From Nitrospirota bacterium (lineage in GTDB: Bacteria; Nitrospinota_A; UBA7883), in NCBI GenBank assembly GCA_024275315.1, contig JAJRZK010000026.1, forward strand, positions 1 to 64,000: a DNA stretch of 64,000 nt, in the 5' to 3' direction. Positions 52,238-61,695 of the stretch are shown in pieces. A model generated the notes under the pieces. That model was not told the origin of the DNA. It saw only the letters and a list, made by a program, of their open reading frames with translations, and did no database searches. Numbering within the stretch: position 1 is the first letter of the stretch; each line of letters opens with the position of its first letter. The position numbers were made by a program, and so were the translations under genes.

Positions 52238-53759
52238 GGGCGTTTTTTAAAAGGAGCCTGAAAGAGCTCCAGCCGGAGAGGTAGTCGTCGATCAGAAAAG
52301 CGTCGTCCGGGTGGATAGCTACAAAGCGCAACATCGCGGTATGAATCCCGTTTTCACTGGTTTCAGATTCAAACACTACCGCGATCGCGTCGAAACGAAG
52401 CTGCTTTTCCCATGGCCGGTCCACAAACATCAGAACATTCGTCCCATCGTGCAACGGTTTATCCAGAGCGACGAGCGCGCCAGCCCTGTCAATCGACAGG
52501 CAAACAGCCTTGCGCAAGGGTTTTTTGGCTTTTTCCGCGTTAAGCCCGCCCAGCGACATTTCGGCGCTCAACATGTCATGTCCCAGATAATGGGTTACCA
52601 CGCTCTCAAGACGGCTGACCCTGGCCAGGGTGGTGTTGATAGCGTTTTTCAGGTTGTCCGGCACATCGTCTCCCATATCCAGGCCTTCCAGGTCGGCTGC
52701 TTGGTCCAGCGCGGTTCGCTCGGCGGTGCTGTGTTTGATTATCACTCCTTCCAGACGCTCCGCCGCCCGGCTGTCGATAATCAAAAAACTGAAACCGAAA
52801 AAATCCTCCGTAAATTCATTTTGTGTTTTTATGGCGCCATTGTCATCCGCTCCATCTGCAAACAGCTCGTCCTGTCTTGCCGTCGTATCCTCTTCAGTCA
52901 ACTCCTGCGCGTCATCGGATAGACCCTCCTTTGGCGAAGTCAATTCGTCTATGTCACCAAGATCAACTTCGGCCGGTTCGGTTATCTCCATCTCGTCAAA
53001 GATATCGTCAATCTGCTCCGGCGGGTGTTCCGGGGGTTGTTCGGCTTGTGGTTCCTGGCTTTCCTCTTTCGGGGTCTCGTCATCCGTAAAAAGCGAATCA
53101 ACCGGACTTTTATCCAGTGAGCGTTCTATATCCACTTCCAGTTCCGCGTCCAGATCATTGGTGTCTATATCGGGGATATCCTCCAGCTCCTTGTCGATCC
53201 TGTAGAACTCGTCTTCTGGTCCAGAGGGTTTTACAGGTTCTTCGGGCATGGATTCTATCTCTTCGTCTTTTAACTCATTTACGAGAAGGTCGTCCTCCTT
53301 TGAAAACTGGTTCGATGGGGTTTCGTCAGACCAGCCATCGGCGTCTTCCCGGGTGTCCGGTGTATATTCCAGAGTTTCCATTTCAGACGAATCAACAACA
53401 TGATCGTTTTCAGCCGATTCAACCTCGCCCGACACGTCGGAGGGAGCGTTCTGGTTTACAAGATATGGCTCCGCTTCACCGGTGATACTCACGATTATCA
53501 GCGGGAACGACTGGTCCTGAATAAGCTTTGAACCCATGATCCAGGCTTCTCCGTCCCGCTCCGCGAAGAAAAAAATCTCGTCTCCCAAGGAGAGGGAGAC
53601 CATTTCCTTGTCACGGTTGGATATGACCACCGCCATCAGGTTTTCTTTTATCTTTTTTACCAGGCATGTGTACTTCTCAGCTCTTGGGGTGGAGGAAAGG
53701 CTGAATATGGCTTTGCTGTCGATGGAAAAAAGACTTTTAGGATCCACGGTTATATACAA
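52227..53759 (-). CDS. YcgR-like protein with N-terminal PilZN-type domain and long acidic linker
   Basis: The 510-residue protein starts with a beta-rich PilZN/YcgR-N-like domain (about 1-110, LVKKIKENLMAVVISNRDKE). A long, very acidic, proline-containing linker follows (about 115-310), probably disordered. The C-terminal part (about 320-510) has helices and a beta domain resembling a divergent PilZ domain (KAVCLSIDRAGALVALDKPL), but the RxxxR motif of c-di-GMP binding is not evident. It is the first gene of the fapA-motA-motB-pilZ operon. A role as flagellar regulator is inferred from context. Confidence 0.65.
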   Translation of the reverse strand: MYITVDPKSLFSIDSKAIFSLSSTPRAEKYTCLVKKIKENLMAVVISNRDKEMVSLSLGDEIFFFAERDGEAWIMGSKLIQDQSFPLIIVSITGEAEPYLVNQNAPSDVSGEVESAENDHVVDSSEMETLEYTPDTREDADGWSDETPSNQFSKEDDLLVNELKDEEIESMPEEPVKPSGPEDEFYRIDKELEDIPDIDTNDLDAELEVDIERSLDKSPVDSLFTDDETPKEESQEPQAEQPPEHPPEQIDDIFDEMEITEPAEVDLGDIDELTSPKEGLSDDAQELTEEDTTARQDELFADGADDNGAIKTQNEFTEDFFGFSFLIIDSRAAERLEGVIIKHSTAERTALDQAADLEGLDMGDDVPDNLKNAINTTLARVSRLESVVTHYLGHDMLSAEMSLGGLNAEKAKKPLRKAVCLSIDRAGALVALDKPLHDGTNVLMFVDRPWEKQLRFDAIAVVFESETSENGIHTAMLRFVAIHPDDAFLIDDYLSGWSSFRLLLKNALGK

Positions 53760-53967
53760 TTCCCAGCAGGTTCAAGATCAATCAGGCTGTTTTGCTTGCA
53801 AACTGGCAAACAAGAGATAAAGCCAAATATATCAGGTAATGATACAACCATTGCAGGGGACGTTACAACTTATTTCATGCCAAATCCCGGGTACGGGTAA
53901 CCGCTTGAAAATATAGCCGACAGTTTCATGAATGCTTAAACTTCAGGCCGTATGCTAGAATTATATT

Positions 53968-55758
53968 ATGGCTTTGTTGCAAGATACGAGAAAACTGGCG
54001 CAGTTGCTCCTCAAAGATCGCAAGATCGACCGATCCGGTTTCGACCAGATCATGACACGCCTCACAGAAAAATCAAAAACCGTCACAGGCAAACAGGGCC
54101 ATTATTCCAAAGCGGTCGAGCAAAACGGGGCGGATGTTATACGGTTTATCAGCGGGTTGAATATCAGGTCCGCCGGCAGGAAAAACAAGGTGGTTGGCGA
54201 GGATGAAATTGTCAAGTCGGTAGCCGCTCATTTTAAACTTCCATATAAAAAGCTCGACCCCCTGGACCTGGATATAAACGTGGTCACCCGCACCATCCCG
54301 AAACCGTTCGCGCTAAAGCACATGATAGTGCCTTTAAGCGAGCAGGATGGAGTGTTAAACGTCGCCTTGATCGACCCCGAAAGCCATGAAGCCGTGGACG
54401 GCATCGCCAGGGTGACCGGCAAGAAAATAAACACCATCCTGGCCTCTCCTGATGATATTCAGCGGATTATAAACGAATTTTTCGGGTTTCGGTCGTCGGT
54501 GAGCAAGGCTGAAGAACAGATCAGCGGGCCGCACATCGATCTGGGCAACCTCGAACAGCTCAACCGTATCAAACGTCCCGACCAGATCCAGTCGAACGAC
54601 GAGCATATAAAAAACGCTGTCGACTATCTTTTTAACAGCGCATTGGAGCTTCGCGCTTCGGACATCCATGTAGAGCCGAAACGTGAAGTCAGCTTGGTGC
54701 GGTTTCGTATTGATGGGCTGTTGCATGAGGTTTACAAGGTTCCAAAAGGCATACACCAGGCCATAGTTTCCAGGATCAAGATGTTGTCCCGCCTTAACAT
54801 AGCCGAAAAGCGCCTTCCCCAGGATGGGCGCATCCGCCTGGAATACGAAGATGGAAGCTCGGAGATCAGGGTGTCTACCATGCCGATCGCGTTTGGCGAG
54901 AAGCTGGTCATGAGAGTCTTAAGGCAGGAGATGCTTTTGCGGGATATGGAGTCCCTGGGCTTTTTCCCGGAGGACCTTATAAAGCTGGAAAGGTCTCTTC
55001 ACAAACCCCATGGCATAGTCCTTGTCACCGGCCCGACCGGCTCCGGCAAGACCACTACCCTCTATTCTGCGTTGGGTCTCCTGGCCAACTCCGAAAAAAA
55101 TATCGTTACAGTGGAAGACCCGATAGAAACTATCTGCCCCGATTTTAACCAGGTGGCGGTCCAGCCTTCCATCGGGGTTACTTTCTCATCGTCAATCAGG
55201 ACAATTTTGCGGCAGGATCCGGATATCATCATGATAGGCGAAATACGCGACTATGAAACCGCCGAAAACGCCATCCAGGCCGCGTTGACCGGGCACCTGG
55301 TGTTGTCTACGCTTCACACCAACGACACAACATCCACGATCACACGCCTGCTGGACCTCGGGGTCAAGCCTTATCAGATAAACTCTTCTGTCGTAAGTAT
55401 TATCGCCCAGCGCCTGGTCAGGATAGTGTGCGCCGATTGCGCGGTGGAAACGAAATACTCAAAAAAGAAACTCGCCAGCCTGGGTGTGAAAATAGACCGC
55501 TCCGAGGTAGCGCTAAAAGAGGGCAAGGGTTGCCAGGAGTGCAGGTTCACCGGATACAAGGGCAGGACCGGCATATATGAAGCGCTGGAGATGGACGATA
55601 CGGTCCGGCGAATGATACAAGAAGGTCAATCTGTCATTTCCATCAGGAAACACGCTCTGAAGCACGGGATGACCACTATACGGGATGACTTGGTCAGAAA
55701 GATGCTTAAGGGCGTAACGACACTGTCTGAAGTATTGAGAGTCGGATCCGGATTTTAG
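53968..55758 (+). CDS. GspE/PilB-type assembly ATPase (second copy)
   Basis: The 596-residue protein starts MALLQDTRKLAQLLLKDRKI. It has an MshEN-like N-terminal domain (about 60-170), Walker A GPTGSGKTTTLYSALG near 354, Walker B DPDIIMIGEIRDYETA, the HTNDTTSTITRLLDLG motif and a zinc tetracysteine CADC...CQEC (about 488-521). The sequence differs clearly from the copy at 46101, so this is an old paralogue, not a recent duplication. It stands alone with no GspF, pilin or secretin beside it, divergent from the motility operon. Whether it serves a pilus or type II secretion cannot be told. Confidence 0.94.
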   Translation: MALLQDTRKLAQLLLKDRKIDRSGFDQIMTRLTEKSKTVTGKQGHYSKAVEQNGADVIRFISGLNIRSAGRKNKVVGEDEIVKSVAAHFKLPYKKLDPLDLDINVVTRTIPKPFALKHMIVPLSEQDGVLNVALIDPESHEAVDGIARVTGKKINTILASPDDIQRIINEFFGFRSSVSKAEEQISGPHIDLGNLEQLNRIKRPDQIQSNDEHIKNAVDYLFNSALELRASDIHVEPKREVSLVRFRIDGLLHEVYKVPKGIHQAIVSRIKMLSRLNIAEKRLPQDGRIRLEYEDGSSEIRVSTMPIAFGEKLVMRVLRQEMLLRDMESLGFFPEDLIKLERSLHKPHGIVLVTGPTGSGKTTTLYSALGLLANSEKNIVTVEDPIETICPDFNQVAVQPSIGVTFSSSIRTILRQDPDIIMIGEIRDYETAENAIQAALTGHLVLSTLHTNDTTSTITRLLDLGVKPYQINSSVVSIIAQRLVRIVCADCAVETKYSKKKLASLGVKIDRSEVALKEGKGCQECRFTGYKGRTGIYEALEMDDTVRRMIQEGQSVISIRKHALKHGMTTIRDDLVRKMLKGVTTLSEVLRVGSGF

Positions 55759-55843
55759 TTTTATCGACGGTGCGGATGGAGCGCTTGCGGGCCGTGTCTG
55801 CGGCGCCCTTGAAAGTGGTATGGGTTGGTGTTGATTTTGCGAA

Positions 55844-56704
55844 TCAGGTCGCAAGGGTGGACACCGGGGTTACAAAAGGGGCTACGCTCTTTAGCGCCTG
55901 CGCCGCCTGGTTGCGCTGGTCAGCGCTCTGGTATACAGCCAGCATCGCCGGTCCGCTACCGGACATGGATACACCCAGGGGGAAAGGGGGTGTCGTTCGG
56001 ATTTTATGTTTTAATCGCGCAAGCGCCGGATAATTTTTGAGCGCCCACGGCTCCAGATCGTTGTAAAGCCTTGTGGCGATGCGGGCGGGGTCTCCCGATC
56101 GCAAATCGTCGATCGTTTCGGGGCGTTGTTCACACGGCGCAAAATCAAATGTCGATTCATTGTACGCTTGGGCTGTGGAGATCCCGAACCCCGGCTTTAT
56201 TATCAGCAACGGAACGCTTGCGACAGTGTCCAGAGGGTTGATTTTTTCTCCGATCCCCTCCACCCAGGCCAACGGGCCCCCAAGGAAAAAAGGAACATCG
56301 GCGCCAACGCCCAGCCCGATTTCCATCAGGCGGCTTGCGGGATAATTTATACCCCACATTTCGTTTAAGATGGCAAGAGTTGTGGCGGCGTTACCGCTCC
56401 CCCCTCCCAGCCCCGCCGAAACAGGGATCGATTTTTCCAGCCGTATATCAACGCCAGCCTCGACGCCAGCGCTCTGGCGCAGGGTAATCGCGGCTTTTAC
56501 AACAAGGTTGTTTTCATCAGTCGGAACATCCGCCCGGTCGCAGTGAAGTTTTATTCCCGGGGCGTCGGTTATTCTGAATGCAAGCGTGTCAGACAGGCTT
56601 ATTTTCTGGAAGATCGAGTTTAACTCGTGATATCCATCGGCCCGTCTGCCTACGATTTTTAGCAGCAGGTTGACCTTGGCTGGTGATTTAATGGTTCTTT
56701 CCAT
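55844..56704 (-). CDS. ispE: 4-diphosphocytidyl-2-C-methyl-D-erythritol kinase
   Basis: The 286-residue GHMP kinase begins KSPAKVNLLLKIVGRRADGY and has the ATP-binding motif SAGLGGGSGNAATTLAILN and the C-terminal GVSMSGSGPAMLAVYQ. It phosphorylates CDP-methylerythritol in the non-mevalonate isoprenoid pathway. Length and motifs are normal. It stands alone; the frequent downstream partner prs is not seen. Convergent with the second GspE gene. Confidence 0.96.
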   Translation of the reverse strand: MERTIKSPAKVNLLLKIVGRRADGYHELNSIFQKISLSDTLAFRITDAPGIKLHCDRADVPTDENNLVVKAAITLRQSAGVEAGVDIRLEKSIPVSAGLGGGSGNAATTLAILNEMWGINYPASRLMEIGLGVGADVPFFLGGPLAWVEGIGEKINPLDTVASVPLLIIKPGFGISTAQAYNESTFDFAPCEQRPETIDDLRSGDPARIATRLYNDLEPWALKNYPALARLKHKIRTTPPFPLGVSMSGSGPAMLAVYQSADQRNQAAQALKSVAPFVTPVSTLAT

Positions 56705-56798
56705 ACCCTGAGGCTATCATATTCCGCCGACCAAGAGGATGGCGTCCGAAAATCCCTGTGCATGAACCATGTGGTGACTGGCTCGGCTGGACCCGGTG

Positions 56799-57002
56799 TC
56801 AGGTTTGGGAGGCCTGCCCCCTTTCAAACATGTAATCCGCCAGCAGTCCGCTTGGCATTGTAACGCTGAATTTTTTTCCGTCAAAATCTATGTTCACTTT
56901 TTCAAACAGCTTGACAGAATGTTTCTCAGGTGTATCCCAGCCTGTGTGTACGCTGACGATCACGTTCGCTTCAAAACCACGGTTTTCACTAAAGCTTGCC
57001 AT
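56799..57002 (-). CDS. Small hypothetical protein
   Basis: The 67-residue protein starts MASFSENRGFEANVIVSVHT and has a central KLFEKVNIDFDGKKFSVTMP pattern of strands. It has no signal peptide, membrane segment or cysteine pair. I do not recognise a family. The ATG is preceded by GGAGCG-like purines. It stands alone between ispE and the divergent DUF542 gene. Confidence 0.5.
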   Translation of the reverse strand: MASFSENRGFEANVIVSVHTGWDTPEKHSVKLFEKVNIDFDGKKFSVTMPSGLLADYMFERGQASQT

Positions 57003-57182
57003 TTAACGCTCCGGTCCTTATATATAACTGATCGGCGAGTCCGGCCGGAAGCTTTAACTTCCGCTACCGTGTGTTACAGGCCAGCGGTTGACCGAAGCCA
57101 TGGCAGGCAAGGCCGATCTTGCTAAAATGATAGATAGATATCTGTCAAAATTATACACGAAACAGCAGAGGTTTATAATAAT

Positions 57183-57377
57183 ATGGCTACGATAACAAAA
57201 GAGATGACCATAAACGATGTGGTAAGAGATTATCCCGAAACCATGAAAGTGTTCAACAAACACAAGGTGGACTCGTGCTGTGGCGGCGCGCAAAGTATCG
57301 CCACTACCGCATCGCTTTCAGGGGCGGATATCCCCAAGCTGATCGAGGACCTTAACGCCGCCATAACCGGCAAATAG
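57183..57377 (+). CDS. Stand-alone DUF542 (ScdA N-terminal) domain protein
   Basis: The 64-residue protein reads MATITKEMTINDVVRDYPET, MKVFNKHKVDSCCGG and ends near residue 64. The CCGG cysteine pair and the preceding helix are the signature of the ScdA/RIC/YtfE N-terminal domain, which in full-length proteins precedes a di-iron hemerythrin-like domain used in repair of damaged iron-sulfur centres. Here only the small cysteine domain is encoded. The FmdE-like gene follows 90 bases downstream on the same strand, a likely functional partner. Confidence 0.8.
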   Translation: MATITKEMTINDVVRDYPETMKVFNKHKVDSCCGGAQSIATTASLSGADIPKLIEDLNAAITGK

Positions 57378-57467
57378 CCTGCGCTGTTTTGCAGGTTGCC
57401 TAAGACGTCTGCGCGTATTTTGCGCCAGCCTGACAAGTGTGAATTTTGCAATCGGAGGATTTAATTA

Positions 57468-58115
57468 ATGCCCCATACGAATTGGAAACAGGATTTCTTT
57501 AACCAGGTAGAACCGATAACACTTCGCGACCCTCTGGCGTCCATTCTCGGGGGCACAGAGGACAACGAGCCGATCCACTATTACTATACGGACTGTATCA
57601 AGGTCGCCGGGCACGCTTGCGCTTCTGTTTCTTCCGCTTTCCAGATGACTAAGCTTGCGTTAAAAGCTCTTTATGGAGAAGACGAGCTTCCCGTTCGCGG
57701 AGATGTCGAGGTTCGCCTGGCGGGAGAAAGAACCACAGGAGCGATTGGCCCGATAGGGCAGGTGATCCAGTTTATAACAGGAGCCGCTACAGAGACGGGG
57801 TTTCACGGGCTTGGCGGGAAATACGGACGGGACAACAAGTTTATATACGATGAAACCTTGGACAGCCAGGGCGCGGCCATCGCGGCTGTCTTTAAAAGGC
57901 TCGACACAGGCAAAGCGGTCATGGTTCAAGCCAATCCGGCCCTCGTCCCGCTTGACGATAAACAGCGTGAATATTCGCAACTTATGCCTCAGGTGATCCA
58001 GGAAACCGCCACGGAAGAGGAACGGGAGAAGTTTTATATATACTGGCAGGGGAAAAACAGGAAAATACTGCTGGAAGACAATCCCGGAGTGTTTACAGTG
58101 ACAAACCTGGAATAA
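57468..58115 (+). CDS. FmdE-like protein
   Basis: The 215-residue soluble protein has the segment HYYYTDCIKVAGHACASVSS with Cys43, His49 and Cys51, reminiscent of the GHxCPG metal-binding motif of FmdE (the small subunit-like protein of formylmethanofuran dehydrogenase operons), and a later FHGLGGKYGRDNKF. No signal peptide is visible. FmdE-like proteins are proposed to handle metal or molybdenum-related chemistry, but their reaction is not established. GGAGG upstream of the ATG gives a strong ribosome binding site. It is paired with the DUF542 gene. Confidence 0.6.
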   Translation: MPHTNWKQDFFNQVEPITLRDPLASILGGTEDNEPIHYYYTDCIKVAGHACASVSSAFQMTKLALKALYGEDELPVRGDVEVRLAGERTTGAIGPIGQVIQFITGAATETGFHGLGGKYGRDNKFIYDETLDSQGAAIAAVFKRLDTGKAVMVQANPALVPLDDKQREYSQLMPQVIQETATEEEREKFYIYWQGKNRKILLEDNPGVFTVTNLE

Positions 58116-58175
58116 TATCCGGAAAATTTTCCCAACATATTCGACCCCGGGAGGGTTTACCCGTATAATACAAGC

Positions 58176-59216
58176 ATGTCTGAAAACCGTATAGCAGACC
58201 CGGAACCGGAGTCGGAAGAAGAGCTTGGCATAGAAGCGAGCCTGCGCCCGGGAAGCCTGGAAGATTACATAGGCCAGAAAAAGCTGAAAGAAAACCTGGA
58301 TGTTTTCATAACCGCCGCCAGGGATAGGGGGGCTGCGCTGGATCATTGTCTTTTCTATGGTCCCCCCGGGCTTGGTAAAACTACCCTGGCCCATATTATC
58401 GCCACTGAAATGGGTGGCCATATCAAAATCACTTCCGGGCCGATAATACAACGCCCGGGGGATCTGGCGGCGATTTTGACAAACCTCAAGGGGGACGACA
58501 TTCTGTTTATCGATGAAATCCACAGGTTGAACCCCACCGTAGAGGAGATACTCTATCCGGCGATGGAGGATTACAAGATTGATATAATGATCGGCCAGGG
58601 ACCGGCGGCGCGGTCGATCAATTTGGGTCTTCCCTCGTTTACGCTGGTGGGCGCCACGACCAGGGCGGGTTTGCTGACGTCCCCGTTAAGAAACCGGTTC
58701 GGCATAATCCACAGGCTCGATTTTTACGGCGCCGAAGAGCTTGCAACGATAATAACCAGGTCCGCCGAAATATTGAAAATAAGTATACACGAGGACGGCG
58801 CCAGGGAAATAGCCTCCAGGAGTCGTGGCACCCCGCGGATAGCCAACCGTCTTCTTCGAAGGGCCAGGGATTATGCCGAGGTTAGGGCTGACGGAGTTAT
58901 CACGGGAAAGGTGGCCGACGAGGCGCTCGCGATGATGGAGGTGGATGACCGGGGATTCGACAAGATGGACAGGAAACTGCTGTTGCTGATCATCAAGGAC
59001 TTTGATGGCGGGCCAGTTGGCATAGAATCTGTCGCCGCCGCTATGGCCGAGGATCGGGAGACTATAGAAGATGTTTTTGAAGCATACCTCATACAGGAAG
59101 GGTTTGTGCAACGCACTTCCAGGGGTCGTGTAGCCACAGACAAAGCGTATCGGCATTTCGGCCTGGCAAGGGTGGCTTCGGCGAGTCCCCCGAATCTGGA
59201 ACTTCCCATATCCTGA
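58176..59216 (+). CDS. ruvB: Holliday junction branch migration ATPase RuvB
   Basis: The 346-residue AAA+ protein has [20 protein letters not shown], Walker [17 protein letters not shown], Walker [13 protein letters not shown], sensor 1 [19 protein letters not shown] and sensor 2 [20 protein letters not shown], then the C-terminal winged helix ([10 protein letters not shown]). It drives branch migration of Holliday junctions with RuvA. ruvA and ruvC are not adjacent. It lies 60 bases after the FmdE-like gene. Confidence 0.97.
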   Translation: MSENRIADPEPESEEELGIEASLRPGSLEDYIGQKKLKENLDVFITAARDRGAALDHCLFYGPPGLGKTTLAHIIATEMGGHIKITSGPIIQRPGDLAAILTNLKGDDILFIDEIHRLNPTVEEILYPAMEDYKIDIMIGQGPAARSINLGLPSFTLVGATTRAGLLTSPLRNRFGIIHRLDFYGAEELATIITRSAEILKISIHEDGAREIASRSRGTPRIANRLLRRARDYAEVRADGVITGKVADEALAMMEVDDRGFDKMDRKLLLLIIKDFDGGPVGIESVAAAMAEDRETIEDVFEAYLIQEGFVQRTSRGRVATDKAYRHFGLARVASASPPNLELPIS

Positions 59217-59247
59217 TTATTCTCAACCAATGTTGATAAGATATCCC

Positions 59248-60018
59248 ATGAAAACCAGGTTTTACCTGTCGATTGCGCTTGCGCTCGTTATGTTCTCCGG
59301 TTTACAGTCGGGCGTTTCAGAGGCGAAATCCGTTCCGATCGTTCGCAAGATAGAAGGTTCGTTTCTTACTAATGTGGCCGGCAGTTCCGTCACCCAGCCG
59401 CCTTACATACAGGTCATGCGCTCGCGCGAAGGGTTCGACTACGCCATCAACGGTTTTGAGCGTCTTAAAAACCGTATTACCCAGAGCCGCATCAACTACC
59501 TAAAGAAGCAATTAAAGGGGCTTGATTTCACAAAATATATGCTTGTGGGTGTATTTTCCCAGCCGATGGACAATTACAAGATGACATTAAACAGGATAAG
59601 CGTTGATGACTACAATAGCTCCATAGAAGTAAGCATTTCGTACCGGCACAAAATCCAGAACTTGAGGATACCCCCGAAAAAATCGATCCACTACGTGTTG
59701 GTCGTCGTGCGCAAAAGCGATCTTCCTGTGATCTTGCAAGCCACCGAGCTGGTTTCTTCAAAAAACAGGAAACCGGCTAAGCTTATCACGGTTACCGGAA
59801 GGCTGATGGATTTCAGCGGCGGCTCCGATTTGCAGTTGGTCCCGGTGGTGATCAAGCGAGGCAGTAAAAACAGCTACTATATCAAAGGAGAGCAAGCCGG
59901 CCCGCTGAGGCAGTATATCAGCAAGGTGGTGACGCTCCAGGGGACGGTTTCCAGGGAAAGAAACAGCCCTTACGAATGGGATCTTACAGTCATGAGCATC
60001 GTCAAGATTTACCCGTAG
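59248..60018 (+). CDS. Exported hypothetical protein with PrcB-like C-terminal region
   Basis: From ATG 59248 the protein has about 256 residues and starts MKTRFYLSIALALVMFSGLQ, a signal peptide cleaved near VSEA-KS. An upstream ATG at 59230 would break the signal pattern. The middle (MLVGVFSQPMDNYKMTLNRI, SISYRHK, HYVLVVVRKSDLPVIL) resembles PrcB-type domains found in exported proteins. The C-terminal part is an OB-fold-like strand pattern (LITVTGRLMDF, VVTLQGTVS). Function is unknown. It follows ruvB by 31 bases. Confidence 0.6.
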   Translation: MKTRFYLSIALALVMFSGLQSGVSEAKSVPIVRKIEGSFLTNVAGSSVTQPPYIQVMRSREGFDYAINGFERLKNRITQSRINYLKKQLKGLDFTKYMLVGVFSQPMDNYKMTLNRISVDDYNSSIEVSISYRHKIQNLRIPPKKSIHYVLVVVRKSDLPVILQATELVSSKNRKPAKLITVTGRLMDFSGGSDLQLVPVVIKRGSKNSYYIKGEQAGPLRQYISKVVTLQGTVSRERNSPYEWDLTVMSIVKIYP

Positions 60019-60068
60019 GGTAAGGCGTTAGCCGGGGTGTGGCAAGGTTGGCAAAGGCGGTGGATAAA

Positions 60069-61529
60069 TCAGGTTTCCTGTTCGTGTATGAGTTTGACGA
60101 AGGCATAGAAAACATCCTTGTCAAAATCGGATTCCTGCTTCGATATCAGGGTAAGGGCGTCGAAAGGTTTGAACGCTTTTTTATACGAGCGTTCGGTGGT
60201 GAGCGCGTCATATATGTCCATGATGCTGGCTATTCTTCCGAAAATGTGGATTTCGTCTCCTGACAGGCCATAAGGATATCCCGCCCCCGAAAGCTTTTCG
60301 TGATGCTGCAAAAGCGGAATCATGGCCTGCTCCGGAATGTCATCGTTGTCTTTAAGCCACTCGTAGCCGAGTAATACATGGCTCTTGACTTTGCGATACT
60401 CTTCCGGTGTAAGCTTGCCCGGTTTGTTTATCAGGCGGTTTTCCACTTTTGCTTTTCCCACATCGTGGAGTATGCACCCTAGCCCCAGGTCGGAGAGGTC
60501 CTCTTTCGAATTTACGCCGACAGTCATGGCAAGCGCCAGCGAAAACGTTGAAACGTTCACCGAGTGTGTGAAAGTGTAATAATCATAGTTGTTTATTTTT
60601 GTGAGCCCGTAAAATGTCGTGGGGTTTTCAATCACCATCCTCGTAAGGTCGGCTACGGAAACTTTTGTTTGCTTCATCAGTTTGCCCGACCTCGGGTTTT
60701 TCGCAAGATCTTCCACAAGAATTTTGGAGTTTTCCAGGACGAAGGTGATCTTTGTCCTTACGCTCTTGGAGTTTTTTGTGTGCTCCAGGAGATAGCTCTG
60801 GTACAGGTTTATATCCTTTTTCAGCAATAACAGGTTGGCTTTTTCCTTTGCCCATATCTCGGTCGATTTTCCATTAATATTTTCATTCTTTTCGTTGACA
60901 AGATATAGATTCCCGTTATCACGCCTGAAAATGTCAAAACCGGGCCGCACACCCTCAACGAGCGAAGCTACGTTGATCGTGTGATAGTTCTCCATGAAAT
61001 TGAGATAGCTTTCGACCTTTGCCGGATCGGTAAAAACCCCGTCGTACCCCTGTTTTCTTTGCTCCTCCACTTCTTTTTCAAGTTCAAATTTGTATTTGTC
61101 ATAGTCCTGCTTTTGCGTTTCCGGGATCGCGACTTGCCGGATACCTCCCTGGGAGAACATCTCCCGAACTTCTTCGGTGTAGGAGAGCCCCTTTCTCATG
61201 ATCAATTGCCATTGCCCCGCTTTTTTCTGGTAAAAATCCACAGGGATGGGGCGGTTGATGGCGAATTCGCGTAGCGCAACATCGAACATGTTCCCCTTGA
61301 AAACATCATCCTCAACCTCAACAGTGATTTCACCGGGGCCGGCTATATCAAGACCTTTGCTGGTGTCGATAGAGACAATGGCGATGTCATAACTTTTGAG
61401 TCTGTTGATGTCTTTGCTGGAATTAATCATGAAATTACTCATCATGATAGGAGAACGCAGCCAAGTGCTGTGAACCTTGCTGACGAACATCCCGGTCCGC
61501 AAATCAGATATATTGATTTTTTTAATCAT
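60069..61529 (-). CDS. HD-GYP domain protein with DUF3391-like N-terminus
   Basis: From ATG 61529 the protein has 486 residues and starts MIKKINISDLRTGMFVSKVH, the DUF3391 pattern; an in-frame ATG 36 bases upstream adds no family sequence. A coiled-coil linker follows. The C-terminal HD-GYP domain has FTHSVNVS, CILHDVGKAKVENRL, QHHEKLSGAGYPYGLSG and ASIMDIYDAL. Such proteins hydrolyse cyclic di-GMP to GMP or pGpG. No receiver domain or membrane segment is present. It is divergent from the tetraheme cytochrome gene. Confidence 0.93.
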   Translation of the reverse strand: MIKKINISDLRTGMFVSKVHSTWLRSPIMMSNFMINSSKDINRLKSYDIAIVSIDTSKGLDIAGPGEITVEVEDDVFKGNMFDVALREFAINRPIPVDFYQKKAGQWQLIMRKGLSYTEEVREMFSQGGIRQVAIPETQKQDYDKYKFELEKEVEEQRKQGYDGVFTDPAKVESYLNFMENYHTINVASLVEGVRPGFDIFRRDNGNLYLVNEKNENINGKSTEIWAKEKANLLLLKKDINLYQSYLLEHTKNSKSVRTKITFVLENSKILVEDLAKNPRSGKLMKQTKVSVADLTRMVIENPTTFYGLTKINNYDYYTFTHSVNVSTFSLALAMTVGVNSKEDLSDLGLGCILHDVGKAKVENRLINKPGKLTPEEYRKVKSHVLLGYEWLKDNDDIPEQAMIPLLQHHEKLSGAGYPYGLSGDEIHIFGRIASIMDIYDALTTERSYKKAFKPFDALTLISKQESDFDKDVFYAFVKLIHEQET

Positions 61530-61598
61530 ACTTCCGCCCTGCTGTCCAACAAATGGAATCCACATCTATGCTAGCCACTTTTTACTGAATATAATAGC

Positions 61599-61626
61599 TT
61601 GATTAATATCATTTTTTATATAATAT
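61599..61626 (+). promoter_or_regulatory. Possible promoter of the tetraheme cytochrome gene
   Basis: TTGATT (61599-61604) and TAATAT (61621-61626) are separated by 16 bases, a fair sigma-70-type match. It lies about 70 bases upstream of the cytochrome start in an AT-rich block between divergent genes. Confidence 0.4.
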
Positions 61627-61695
61627 TGTCCTGCAGTCCGCCAGCATTGGCTTTATGCGAAACCGTAATCTTGAAATATGAGGGATGGTTTTACC

